A DNA stretch of 64,000 nucleotides from Sthenelais limicola (taxonomy: Eukaryota; Annelida; Polychaeta; Phyllodocida; Sigalionidae): NCBI GenBank assembly GCA_942159475.1, contig OW804094.1, positions 8,501,555 to 8,565,554 on the forward strand. The letters are read 5' to 3'. Every line of letters starts with the position of its first letter. Position 1 is the first letter of the stretch. The notes below the pieces were generated by a model, which made no database searches, was not told the DNA's origin, and worked only from the letters and a program-made list of their open reading frames with translations. The position numbers were made by a program, and so were the translations under genes. Of this stretch, positions 31,901 through 43,895 are shown piece by piece.

Positions 31901-33329
31901 TTCTCCCCTCCCCCAAGTGCTTACAAATGAACCCCCCTGGAAGTTTCTCCCGTCCCCCAAGTGGTTACAAATGAACCCCCCTGAAGTTTCTCCCCTCCCC
32001 TAAGTGGTTACAAATGAACCCCCTGTAGTTTCTCCCGTCCCCCAAGTGGTTACAAATGAACCCCCCTGAAGTTTCTCCCGTCCCCCAAGTGGTTACAAAT
32101 GACCCCCCTGAAGTTTCTCCCCTCCCCCAAGTAGTTACAAATAACCCCCTGAAGTTTCTCCCCTCCCCCAAGTAGTTACAAATGAACCCCCTGAAGTTTC
32201 TCCCCTCCCCCAAGTAGTTACAAATGACCCCCCCTGAAGTTTCTCCCCTCCCCTAAGTGGTTACAAATGAACCCCCTGTAGTTTCTCCCGTCCCCCAAGT
32301 GGTTACAAATGAACCCCCCTGAATTTTCTACCGTCCCCCAAGTGGTTACAAATGACCCCCCTGAAGTTTCTCCCCTCCCCCAAGTAGTTACAAATAACCC
32401 CCTGAAGTTTCTCCCCTCCCCCAAGTAGTTACAAATGAACCCCCTGAAGTTTCTCCCCTCCCCAAAGTAGTTACAAATGACCCCCCCTGAAGGTTCTCCC
32501 CTCCCCCAAGTAGTTACAAATGACCCCCCCTGAAGTTTCTCCCCTCCCCCAAGTGGTTACAAATGAACCCCCCCCTGAAGTTTCTCACCTCCCCCAAGTG
32601 GTTACAAAAGGACCCCTTGAAGTTTCTCACCTCCCCCAAGTGGTTACAAATGAACCCCCCTGAAGTTTCTCACCTCCCCCAAGTGGTTACAAATGGACCC
32701 CTTGAAGTTTCTCCCCTGCCCCAAGTGGTTACAAATGGACCCCTTGAAGTTTCTCACCTCCCCAAAGTGGTTACAAATGAACCCCCCTGAAGTTTCTCAC
32801 CTCCCCCAAGTGGTTACAAATGGACCCCTTGAAGTTGAACCCCCTTGAAGTTACTCCCCTCCCCAAGTGGTTACAAATGAAACCCCCTGAAGTTTCTCCC
32901 CTCCCCCAAGTGGTTACAATGAACCCCCTGAAGTTTCTCCCCTACCCCAAGTGGTTACAAATGAACCCCCTGAAGTTTCTCCCCTCCCCCAAGTGGTTAC
33001 AATGAACCCCCTGAAGTTTCTCCCCTCCCCAAAGTAGTTACAAACGAACCACCTGAAGTTTCTCCCTACCCCAAATGGTAACAAATGAACCCCCCTTGAA
33101 GTTTCTCCCCTCCCCCAAGTAGTTACAAATGAACCCCCCCTGAAGTTTCTCACCTCCCCCAAGTGGTTACAAATGAACCCCCTGAAGTTTCTCCCCTCCC
33201 CCAAGATGTTACAAATGAACCCCCCTGAAGTTTCTCCCCTCCCCCAAGTGGTTACAAATGAACCCCTTGAAGTTTCTCCCCTCCCCCAAGTGGTTCCAAA
33301 TGAACCCCTTGAAGTTTCTCCCCTCCCCC
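28992..33329. repeat. Higher-order block 1, first copy (4,338 bp)
   Basis: U segments (about 140 bp each) start at 28,992, 29,451 and 29,827, followed by about 3.3 kb of plain units with a marker truncation (GACCCCTTGAAGTTGAACCC) at about 31,705. The sequence from about 28,200 onward, including the same marker at about 28,487, recurs 4,338 bp later. All U copies in this block read TTCTTAAAAG. Confidence 0.8.
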
Positions 33330-36300
33330 AATGCAATAGGAAGACTTGGAAGACCTAGATTTCTTAAAAGTTTTGTTTATACACATATATTGTATAACTT
33401 TATTCCTTTTTCCGAGAATTGTAACTGTATATAAGGAAATAAAAATAGTACATACACATACATACATAACCCCCCTGAAGTTTCTACCCTCCCCCAAGTG
33501 GTTACAAATGAACCCCCCTGAAGTTTCTCCCGTCCCCCACGTGGTTACAAATGACCCCCCTGAAGTTTCTCCCGTCCCCCAAGTGGTTACAAATGAACCC
33601 CCTGAAGTTTCTCCCCTCCCCCAAGTAGTTACAAATAACCCCCTGAAGTTTCTCCCCTCCCCCAAGTAGTTACAAATGAACCCCCCTGAAGTTTCTCCCC
33701 TCCCCCAAGTAGTTACAAATAACCCCCTGAAGTTTCTCCCCTCCCCCAAGTAGTTACAAATGAACCCCCCTGAAGTTTCTCCCCTCCCCCAAGTGGTTAC
33801 AAATGAACCCCTTGAAGTTTCTCCCCTCCCCCAAGTGGTTCCAAATGAACTCCTTGAAGTTTCTCCCCTCCCCCAATGCAATAGGAAGACTTGGAAGACC
33901 TAGATTTCTTAAAAGTTTTGTTTATACACATATATTGTATAACTTTATTCCTTTTTCCGAGAATTGTAACTGTATATAAGGAAATAAAAATAGTACATAC
34001 ACATACATACATAACCCCCCTGAAGTTTCTACCCTCCCCCAAGTGGTTACAAATGAACCCCCCTGAAGTTTCTCCCGTCCCCCAAGTGGTTACAAATGAC
34101 CCCCCTGAAGTTTCTCCCGTCCCCCAAGTGGTTACAAATGAACCCCCTGAAGTTTCTCCCCTCCCCCAAGTAGTTACAAATAACCCCCTGAAGTTTCTCC
34201 CCTCCCCCAAGTGGTTCCAAATGAACCCCTTGAAGTTTCTCCCCTCCCCCAATGCAATAGGAAGACTTGGAAGACCTAGATTTCTTAAAAGTTTTGTTTA
34301 TACACATATATTGTATAACTTTATTCCTTTTTCCGAGAATTGTAACTGTATATAAGGAAATAAAAATAGTACATACACATACATACATAACCCCCCTGAA
34401 GTTTCTACCCTCCCCCAAGTGGTTACAAATGAACCCCCCTGAAGTTTCTCCCGTCCCCCAAGTGGTTACAAATGACCCCCCTGAAGTTTCTCCCGTCCCC
34501 CAAGTGGTTACAAATGAACCCCCTGAAGTTTCTCCCCTCCCCCAAGTAGTTACAAATAACCCCCTGAAGTTTCTCCCCTCCCCCAAGTAGTTACAAATGA
34601 ACCCCCTGAAGTTTCTCCCCTCCCCCAAGTAGTTACAAATGACCCCCCCTGAAGTTTCTCCCCTCCCCCAAGTGGTTACAAATGAACCCCCCTGAAGTTT
34701 CTCACCGCCCCCAAGTGGTTACAAATGGACCCCTTGAAGTTTCTCACCTCCCCCAAGTGGTTACAAATGAACCCCCCTGAAGTTTCTCACCTCCCCCAAG
34801 TGGTTACAAATGGACCCCTTGAAGTTTCTCCCCTCCCCCAAGTGGTTACAAATGAACCCCCTTGAAGTTTCTCCTCTCCCCAAGTGGTTACAAATGAAAC
34901 CCCCTGAAGTTTCTCCCCTCCCCCAAGTGGTTACAATGAACCCCCTGAAGTTTCTCCCCTACCCCAAGTGGTTACAAATGAACCACCTAAAGTTTCTCCC
35001 CTCCCCCAAGTGGTTACAATGAACCCCCTGAAGTTTCTCCCCTCCCCAAAGTAGTTACAAACGAACCACCTGAAGTTTCTCCCTACCCCAAATGGTAACA
35101 AATGAACCCCCCTTGAAGTTTCTCCCCTCCCCCAAGTAGTTACACATGAACCCCCCTTGAAGTTTCTCACCTCCCCCAAGTGGTTACAAATGAAACCCCC
35201 TTAAAGTTTCTCCCCTCCCCCAAGTGGTTACAAATGAACCCCCTGAAGTTTCTCCCCTACCCCAAGTGGTTACAAATGAACCACCTAAAGTTTCTCCCCT
35301 CCCCCAAGTGGTTACAATGAACCCCCTGAAGTTTCTCCCCTCCCCAAAGTAGTTACAAACGAACCACCTGAAGTTTCTCCCTACCCCAAATGGTAACAAA
35401 TGAACCCCCCTTGAAGTTTCTCCCCTCCCCCAAGTAGTTACACATGAACCCCCCTTGAAGTTTCTCACCTCCCCCAAGTGGTTACAAATGAAACCCCCTT
35501 AAAGTTTCTCCCCTCCCCCAAGTGGTTACAAATGAACCCCCTGAAGTTTCTCCCCTCCCCCAAGTGCTTACAAATGAACCCCCCTGAAGTTTCTCCCCTC
35601 CCCCAAGTGGTTACAAATGAACCTCCTGAAGTTTCTCCCCTCCCCCAAGTGGTTACAAATGAACCTCCTGAAGTTTCTCCCCTCCCCCAAGTGGTTACAA
35701 ATGAACCCCCTGAAGTTTCTCCCCTCACCCAAGTGGTTACAAATGAACCTCCTGAAGTTTCTCCCCTCCCCTAAGTGGCTACAAATGAACCCCCTGAAGT
35801 TTCTCCCCTCCCCCAAGTGGTTACAAATGAACCCCCTGGAGTTTCTCCCCTGCCCCAAGTGGTTACAAATGAACCTCCTGAAGTTTCTTCCCTCCCCCAA
35901 GTGGTTACAAATGACCCCCCTGAAGTTTCTCCCCTCCCCCAAGTGGTTACAAATGACCCCCCCTGAAGTTTCTCCCCTGCCCCTAGTGGTTACAAATGAC
36001 CCCCCTGAAGTTTCTCCCCTCCCCCAAGTGCTTACAAATGAACCCCCCTGGAAGTTTCTCCCGTCCCCCAAGTGGTTACAAATGAACCCCCCTGAAGTTT
36101 CTCCCCTCCCCTAAGTGGTTACAAATGAACCCCCTGTAGTTTCTCCCGTCCCCCAAGTGGTTACAAATGAACCCCCCTGAAGTTTCTCCCGTCCCCCAAG
36201 TAGTTACAAATGACCCCCCCTGAAGGTTCTCCCCTCCCCCAAGTAGTTACAAATGACCCCCCCTGAAGTTTCTCCCCTCCCCCAAGTGGTTAAAAATGAA

Positions 36301-38349
36301 CCCCCCCCCCCTGAAGTTTCTCACCTCCCCCAAGTGGTTACAAAAGGACCCCTTGAAGTTTCTCACCTCCCCCAAGTGGTTACAAATGAACCCCCTGAAG
36401 TTTCTCACCTCCCCCAAGTGGTTACAAATGGACCCCTTGAAGTTTCTCCCCTGCCCCAAGTGGTTACAAATGGACCCCTTGAAGTTGAACCCCCTTGAAG
36501 TTTCTCACCTCCCCCAAGTGGTTACAAATAAAACCCCTTTGAAGTTTCTCCCCTCCCCCAAGTGGTTACAAATGAACCCCCTGAAGTTTCTCCCCTCCCC
36601 CAAGTGCTTACAAATGAACCCCCCTGAAGTTTCTCCCCTCCCCCAAGTGGTTACAAATGAACCTCCTGAAGTTTCTCCCCTCCCCCAAGTGGTTACAAAT
36701 GAACCTCCTGAAGTTTCTCCCCTCCCCCAAGTGGTTACAAATGAACCTCCTGAAGTTTCTCCCCTCCCCCAAGTGGTTACAAATGAACCTCCTGAAGTTT
36801 CTCCCCTCCCCCAAGTGGTTACAAATGAACCCCCTGAAGTTTCTCCCCTCACCCAAGTGGTTACAAATGAACCCCCTGAAGTTTCTCCCCTCCCCCAAGT
36901 GGTTACAAATGAACCCCCTTGAAGTTTCTCCCCTCCCCCAAGTGGTTACAAATGAACCCCCTGGAGTTTCTCCCCTGCCCCAAGTGGTTACAAATGAACC
37001 TCCTGAAGTTTCTCCCCTCCCCCAAGTGGTTACAAATGACCCCCCTGAAGTTTCTCCCCTCCCCCAAGTGGTTACAAATGAACCCCCTTAAGTTTCTCCC
37101 CTCCCCCAAGTGGTTACAAATAAACCCCCTGGAGTTTCTCCCCTCCCCCAAGTGCTTACAAATGAACCCCCCTGAAGTTTCTCCGCTCCCCCAAGTGGTT
37201 ACAAATGAACCTCCTGAAGTTTCTCCCCTCCCCCATGTGGTTACAAATGACCCCCCCTGAAGTTTCTCCCCTGCCCCTAGTGGTTACAAATGAACCCCCT
37301 GAAGTTTCTCCCCTCCCCCAAGTGCTTACAAATGAACCCCCTGAAGTTTCTCCCCTCCCCCAAGTAGTTACAAATGAACCCCCCTGAAGTTTCTCCCCTC
37401 CCCCAAGTGCTTACAAATGAACCCCCCTGAAGTTTCTCCCCTCCCCCAAGTGCTTACAAATGAACCCCCCTGGAAGTTTCTCCCCTCCCCTAAGTGGTTA
37501 CAAATGAACCCCCTGTAGTTTCTCCTGTCCCCCAAGTGGTTACAAATGAACCCCCCTGAAGTTTCTCCCGTCCCCCAAGTGGTTACAAATGACCCCCCTG
37601 AAGTTTCTCCCCTCCCCCAAGTAGTTACAAATAACCCCCTGAAGTTTCTCCCCTCCCCCAAGTAGTTACAAATGAACCCCCCTTGAAGTTTCTCCCCTCC
37701 CCCAAGTGGTTACAAATGAACCCCCCTTGAAGTTTCTCCCCTCCCCCAAGTGGTTACAAATGAATCCCCCTTGAAGTTTCTCCCCTCCCCCAAGTGGTTA
37801 CAAATGAACCCCCCTGAAGTTTCTCCCCTCCCCCAAGTGGTTACAAATGAACCCCCTGAAGTTTCTCCCCTCCCCCAAGTGGTTACAAATGAACCCCCCT
37901 TGAAGTTTCTCCCCTCCCCCAAGTGGTTACAAATGAACCCCCCTTGAAGTTTCTCCCCTCCCCCAAGTGGTTACAAATGAACCCCCCTTGAAGTTTCTCC
38001 CCTCCCCCAAGTGGTTACAAATGAACCCCCTGAAGTTTCTCCCCTCCCCCAAGTGGTTACAAATGAACCCCCTGAAGTTTCTCCCCTCCCCCAAGTAGTT
38101 ACAAATGAACCCCCCTGAAGTTTCTCCCCTCCCCCAAGTGCTTACAAATGAACCCCCCTTAAGTTTCTCCCCTCCCCCAAGTGCTTACAAATGAACCCCC
38201 CTGGAAGTTTCTCCCGTCCCCCAAGTGGTAACAAATGAACCCCCCTGAAGTTTCTCCCCTCCCCCAAGTGGTTACAAATGAACCCCTTGAAGTTTCTCCC
38301 CTCCCCCAAGTGGTTCCAAATGAACCCCTTGAAGTTTCTCCCCTCCCCC
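33330..38349. repeat. Higher-order block 1, second copy (5,020 bp)
   Basis: U segments start at 33,330, 33,875 and 34,251 (spacing 545 and 376). The block is near-identical to the next one: offsets of 5,020 bp up to about 34,850, and 4,723 bp from about 35,480 to 38,240. The difference is an extra tandem copy of about 298 bp near 35,180-35,477, present only here. Confidence 0.85.
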
Positions 38350-41300
38350 AATGCAATAGGAAGACTTGGAAGACCTAGATTTCTTAAAAGTTTTGTTTAT
38401 ACACATATATTGTATAACTTTATTCCTTTTTCCGAGAATTGTAACTGTATATAAGGAAATAAAAATAGTACATACACATACATACATAACCCCCCTGAAG
38501 TTTCTACCCTCCCCCAAGTGGTTACAAATGAACCCCCCTGAAGTTTCTCCCGTCCCCCACGTGGTTACAAATGACCCCCCTGAAGTTTCTCCCGTCCCCC
38601 AAGTGGTTACAAATGAACCCCCTGAAGTTTCTCCCCTCCCCCAAGTAGTTACAAATAACCCCCTGAAGTTTCTCCCCTCCCCCAAGTAGTTACAAATGAA
38701 CCCCCCTGAAGTTTCTCCCCTCCCCCAAGTAGTTACAAATAACCCCCTGAAGTTTCTCCCCTCCCCCAAGTAGTTACAAATGAACCCCCCTGAAGTTTCT
38801 CCCCTCCCCCAAGTGGTTACAAATGAACCCCTTGAAGTTTCTCCCCTCCCCCAAGTGGTTCCAAATGAACTCCTTGAAGTTTCTCCCCTCCCCCAATGCA
38901 ATAGGAAGACTTGGAAGACCTAGATTTCTTAAAAGTTTTGTTTATACACATATATTGTATAACTTTATTCCTTTTTCCGAGAATTGTAACTGTATATAAG
39001 GAAATAAAAATAGTACATACACATACATACATAACCCCCCTGAAGTTTCTACCCTCCCCCAAGTGGTTACAAATGAACCCCCCTGAAGTTTCTCCCGTCC
39101 CCCAAGTGGTTACAAATGACCCCCCTGAAGTTTCTCCCGTCCCCCAAGTGGTTACAAATGAACCCCCTGAAGTTTCTCCCCTCCCCCAAGTAGTTACAAA
39201 TAACCCCCTGAAGTTTCTCCCCTCCCCCAAGTGGTTCCAAATGAACCCCTTGAAGTTTCTCCCCTCCCCCAATGCAATAGGAAGACTTGGAAGACCTAGA
39301 TTTCTTAAAAGTTTTGTTTATACACATATATTGTATAACTTTATTCCTTTTTCCGAGAATTGTAACTGTATATAAGGAAATAAAAATAGTACATACACAT
39401 ACATACATAACCCCCCTGAAGTTTCTACCCTCCCCCAAGTGGTTACAAATGAACCCCCCTGAAGTTTCTCCCGTCCCCCAAGTGGTTACAAATGACCCCC
39501 CTGAAGTTTCTCCCGTCCCCCAAGTGGTTACAAATGAACCCCCTGAAGTTTCTCCCCTCCCCCAAGTAGTTACAAATAACCCCCTGAAGTTTCTCCCCTC
39601 CCCCAAGTAGTTACAAATGAACCCCCTGAAGTTTCTCCCCTCCCCCAAGTAGTTACAAATGACCCCCCCTGAAGTTTCTCCCCTCCCCCAAGTGGTTACA
39701 AATGAACCCCCCCTGAAGTTTCTCACCGCCCCCAAGTGGTTACAAATGGACCCCTTGAAGTTTCTCACCTCCCCCAAGTGGTTACAAATGAACCCCCCTG
39801 AAGTTTCTCACCTCCCCCAAGTGGTTACAAATGGACCCCTTGAAGTTTCTCCCCTCCCCCAAGTGGTTACAAATGAACCCCCTTGAAGTTTCTCCCCTCC
39901 CCAAGTGGTTACAAATGAAACCCCCTGAAGTTTCTCCCCTCCCCCAAGTGGTTACAATGAACCCCCTGAAGTTTCTCCCCTACCCCAAGTGGTTACAAAT
40001 GAACCACCTAAAGTTTCTCCCCTCCCCCAAGTGGTTACAATGAACCCCCTGAAGTTTCTCCCCTCCCCAAAGTAGTTACAAACGAACCACCTGAAGTTTC
40101 TCCCTACCCCAAATGGTAACAAATGAACCCCCCTTGAAGTTTCTCCCCTCCCCCAAGTAGTTACAAATGAACCCCCCTTGAAGTTTCTCACCTCCCCCAA
40201 GTGGTTACAAATGAAACCCCCTTAAAGTTTCTCCCCTCCCCCAAGTGGTTACAAATGAACCCCCTGAAGTTTCTCCCCTCCCCCAAGTGCTTACAAATGA
40301 ACCCCCCTGAAGTTTCTCCCCTCCCCCAAGTGGTTACAAATGAACCTCCTGAAGTTTCTCCCCTCCCCCAAGTGGTTACAAATGAACCTCCTGAAGTTTC
40401 TCCCCTCCCCCAAGTGGTTACAAATGAACCCCCTGAAGTTTCTCCCCTCACCCAAGTGGTTACAAATGAACCTCCTGAAGTTTCTCCCCTCCCCTAAGTG
40501 GCTACAAATGAACCCCCTGAAGTTTCTCCCCTCCCCCAAGTGGTTACAAATGAACCCCCTGGAGTTTCTCCCCTGCCCCAAGTGGTTACAAATGAACCTC
40601 CTGAAGTTTCTTCCCTCCCCCAAGTGGTTACAAATGACCCCCCTGAAGTTTCTCCCCTCCCCCAAGTGGTTACAAATGACCCCCCCTGAAGTTTCTCCCC
40701 TGCCCCTAGTGGTTACAAATGACCCCCCTGAAGTTTCTCCCCTCCCCCAAGTGCTTACAAATGAACCCCCCTGGAAGTTTCTCCCGTCCCCCAAGTGGTT
40801 ACAAATGAACCCCCCTGAAGTTTCTCCCCTCCCCTAAGTGGTTACAAATGAACCCCCTGTAGTTTCTCCCGTCCCCCAAGTGGTTACAAATGAACCCCCC
40901 TGAAGTTTCTCCCGTCCCCCAAGTAGTTACAAATGACCCCCCCTGAAGGTTCTCCCCTCCCCAAGTAGTTACAAATGACCCCCCCTGAAGTTTCTCCCCT
41001 CCCCCAAGTGGTTACAAATGAACCCCCCCCCCCCTGAAGTTTCTCACCTCCCCCAAGTGGTTACAAAAGGACCCCTTGAAGTTTCTCACCTCCCCCAAGT
41101 GGTTACAAATGAACCCCCTGAAGTTTCTCACCTCCCCCAAGTGGTTACAAATGGACCCCTTGAAGTTTCTCCCCTGCCCCAAGTGGTTACAAATGGACCC
41201 CTTGAAGTTGAACCCCCTTGAAGTTTCTCACCTCCCCCAAGTGGTTACAAATAAAACCCCTTTGAAGTTTCTCCCCTCCCCCAAGTGGTTACAAATGAAC

Positions 41301-43895
41301 CCCCTGAAGTTTCTCCCCTCCCCCAAGTGCTTACAAATGAACCCCCCTGAAGTTTCTCCCCTCCCCCAAGTGGTTACAAATGAACCTCCTGAAGTTTCTC
41401 CCCTCCCCCAAGTGGTTACAAATGAACCTCCTGAAGTTTCTCCCCTCCCCCAAGTGGTTACAAATGAACCTCCTGAAGTTTCTCCCCTCCCCCAAGTGGT
41501 TACAAATGAACATCCTGAAGTTTCTCCCCTCCCCCAAGTGGTTACAAATGAACCCCCTGAAGTTTCTCCCCTCACCCAAGTGGTTACAAATGAACCCCCT
41601 GAAGTTTCTCCCCTCCCCCAAGTGGTTACAAATGAACCCCCTTGAAGTTTCTCCCCTCCCCCAAGTGGTTACAAATGAACCCCCTGGAGTTTCTCCCCTG
41701 CCCCAAGTGGTTACAAATGAACCTCCTGAAGTTTCTCCCCTCCCCCAAGTGGTTACAAATGACCCCCCTGAAGTTTCTCCCCTCCCCCAAGTGGTTACAA
41801 ATGAACCCCCTTAAGTTTCTCCCCTCCCCCAAGTGGTTACAAATAAACCCCCTGGAGTTTCTCCCCTCCCCCAAGTGCTTACAAATGAACCCCCCTGAAG
41901 TTTCTCCGCTCCCCCAAGTGGTTACAAATGAACCTCCTGAAGTTTCTCCCCTCCCCCATGTGGTTACAAATGACCCCCCCTGAAGTTTCTCCCCTGCCCC
42001 TAGTGGTTACAAATGAACCCCCTGAAGTTTCTCCCCTCCCCCAAGTGCTTACAAATGAACCCCCTGAAGTTTCTCCCCTCCCCCAAGTAGTTACAAATGA
42101 ACCCCCCTGAAGTTTCTCCCCTCCCCCAAGTGCTTACAAATGAACCCCCCTGAAGTTTCTCCCCTCCCCCAAGTGCTTACAAATGAACCCCCCTGGAAGT
42201 TTCTCCCCTCCCCTAAGTGGTTACAAATGAACCCCCTGTAGTTTCTCCTGTCCCCCAAGTGGTTACAAATGAACCCCCCTGAAGTTTCTCCCGTCCCCCA
42301 AGTGGTTACAAATGACCCCCCTGAAGTTTCTCCCCTCCCCCAAGTAGTTACAAATAACCCCCTGAAGTTTCTCCCCTCCCCCAAGTAGTTACAAATGAAC
42401 CCCCCTTGAAGTTTCTCCCCTCCCCCAAGTGGTTACAAATGAACCCCCCTTGAAGTTTCTCCCCTCCCCCAAGTGGTTACAAATGAATCCCCCTTGAAGT
42501 TTCTCCCCTCCCCCAAGTGGTTACAAATGAACCCCCCTGAAGTTTCTCCCCTCCCCCAAGTGGTTACAAATGAACCCCCTGAAGTTTCTCCCCTCCCCCA
42601 AGTGGTTACAAATGAACCCCCCTTGAAGTTTCTCCCCTCCCCCAAGTGGTTACAAATGAACCCCCCTTGAAGTTTCTCCCCTCCCCCAAGTGGTTACAAA
42701 TGAACCCCCCTTGAAGTTTCTCCCCTCCCCCAAGTGGTTACAAATGAACCCCCTGAAGTTTCTCCCCTCCCCCAAGTGGTTACAAATGAACCCCCTGAAG
42801 TTTCTCCCCTCCCCCAAGTAGTTACAAATGAACCCCCCTGAAGTTTCTCCCCTCCCCCAAGTGCTTACAAATGAACCCCCCTTAAGTTTCTCCCCTCCCC
42901 CAAGTGCTTACAAATGAACCCCCCTGGAAGTTTCTCCCGTCCCCCAAGTGGTAACAAATGAACCCCCCTTGAAGTTTCTCCCCTCCCCCAAGTAGTTACA
43001 AATGAACCACCCTTGAAGTTTCTCACCTCCCCCAAGTGGTTACAAATGAAACCCCCTTGAAGTTTCTCCCCTCCCCCAAGTGGTTACAAATGAACCCCCC
43101 TTGAAGTTTCTCCCCTCCCCCAAGTGGTTACAAATGAACCCCCCTTGAAGTTTCTCCCCTCCCCCAAGTGGTTACAAATGAACCCCCCTTGAAGTTTCTC
43201 CCCTCCCCCAAGTGGTTACAAATGAACCCCCCTGAAGTTTCTCCCCTCCCCCAAGTGGTTACAAATGAACCCCCCTTGAAGTTTCTCCCCTCCCCCAAGT
43301 GGTTACAAATGAACCCCCTGAAGTTTCTCCCCTCCCCCAAGTGGTTACAAATGAACCCCCTGAAGTTTCTCCCCTCCCCCAAGTGGTTACAAATGAACCC
43401 CCCTTGAAGTTTCTCCCCTCCCCCAAGTGGTTACAAATGAACCCCCCTTGAAGTTTCTCCCCTCCCCCAAGTGGTTACAAATGAACCCCCCTTGAAGTTT
43501 CTCCCCTCCCCCAAGTGGTTACAAATGAACCCCCTGAAGTTTCTCCCCTCCCCCAAGTGGTTACAAATGAACCCCCTGAAGTTTCTCCCCTCCCCCAAGT
43601 GGTTACAAATGAACCCCCTGAAGTTTCTCACCTCCCCCAAGTGGTTACAAATGAACCCCCTGAAGTTTCTCCCCTCCCCTAAGTGGTTACAAATGACCCC
43701 CCCCCCTGAAGTTTCTCCCCTCCCCCAAGTGGTTACAATTGAACCCCCTGAAGTTTCTCCCCTCCCCCAAGTGGTTACAAATGAACCCCCCTGAAGTTTC
43801 TCCCCTCCCCCAAGTGGTTACAAATGAACCCCTTGAAGTTTCTCCCCTCCCCCAAGTGGTTCCAAATGAACCCCTTGAAGTTTCTCCCCTCCCCC
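38350..43895. repeat. Higher-order block 1, third copy
   Basis: U segments start at 38,350, 38,895 and 39,271. Near-identity with the preceding block runs from about 38,270 to 42,960. The last 0.9 kb consists of homogeneous units with long C-runs (AACCCCCCTTGAAG), the start of the right-hand unit subtype. Confidence 0.85.

Noticed and set aside
29623..39777. Protein-coding gene from the longest array frames (up to 236 codons, minus strand)
   Set aside because: The frames exist only because 42 bp is divisible by 3. Four frames are equally open, frame shifts follow C-run length, and U-encoded leads are AT-rich and carried in every copy.
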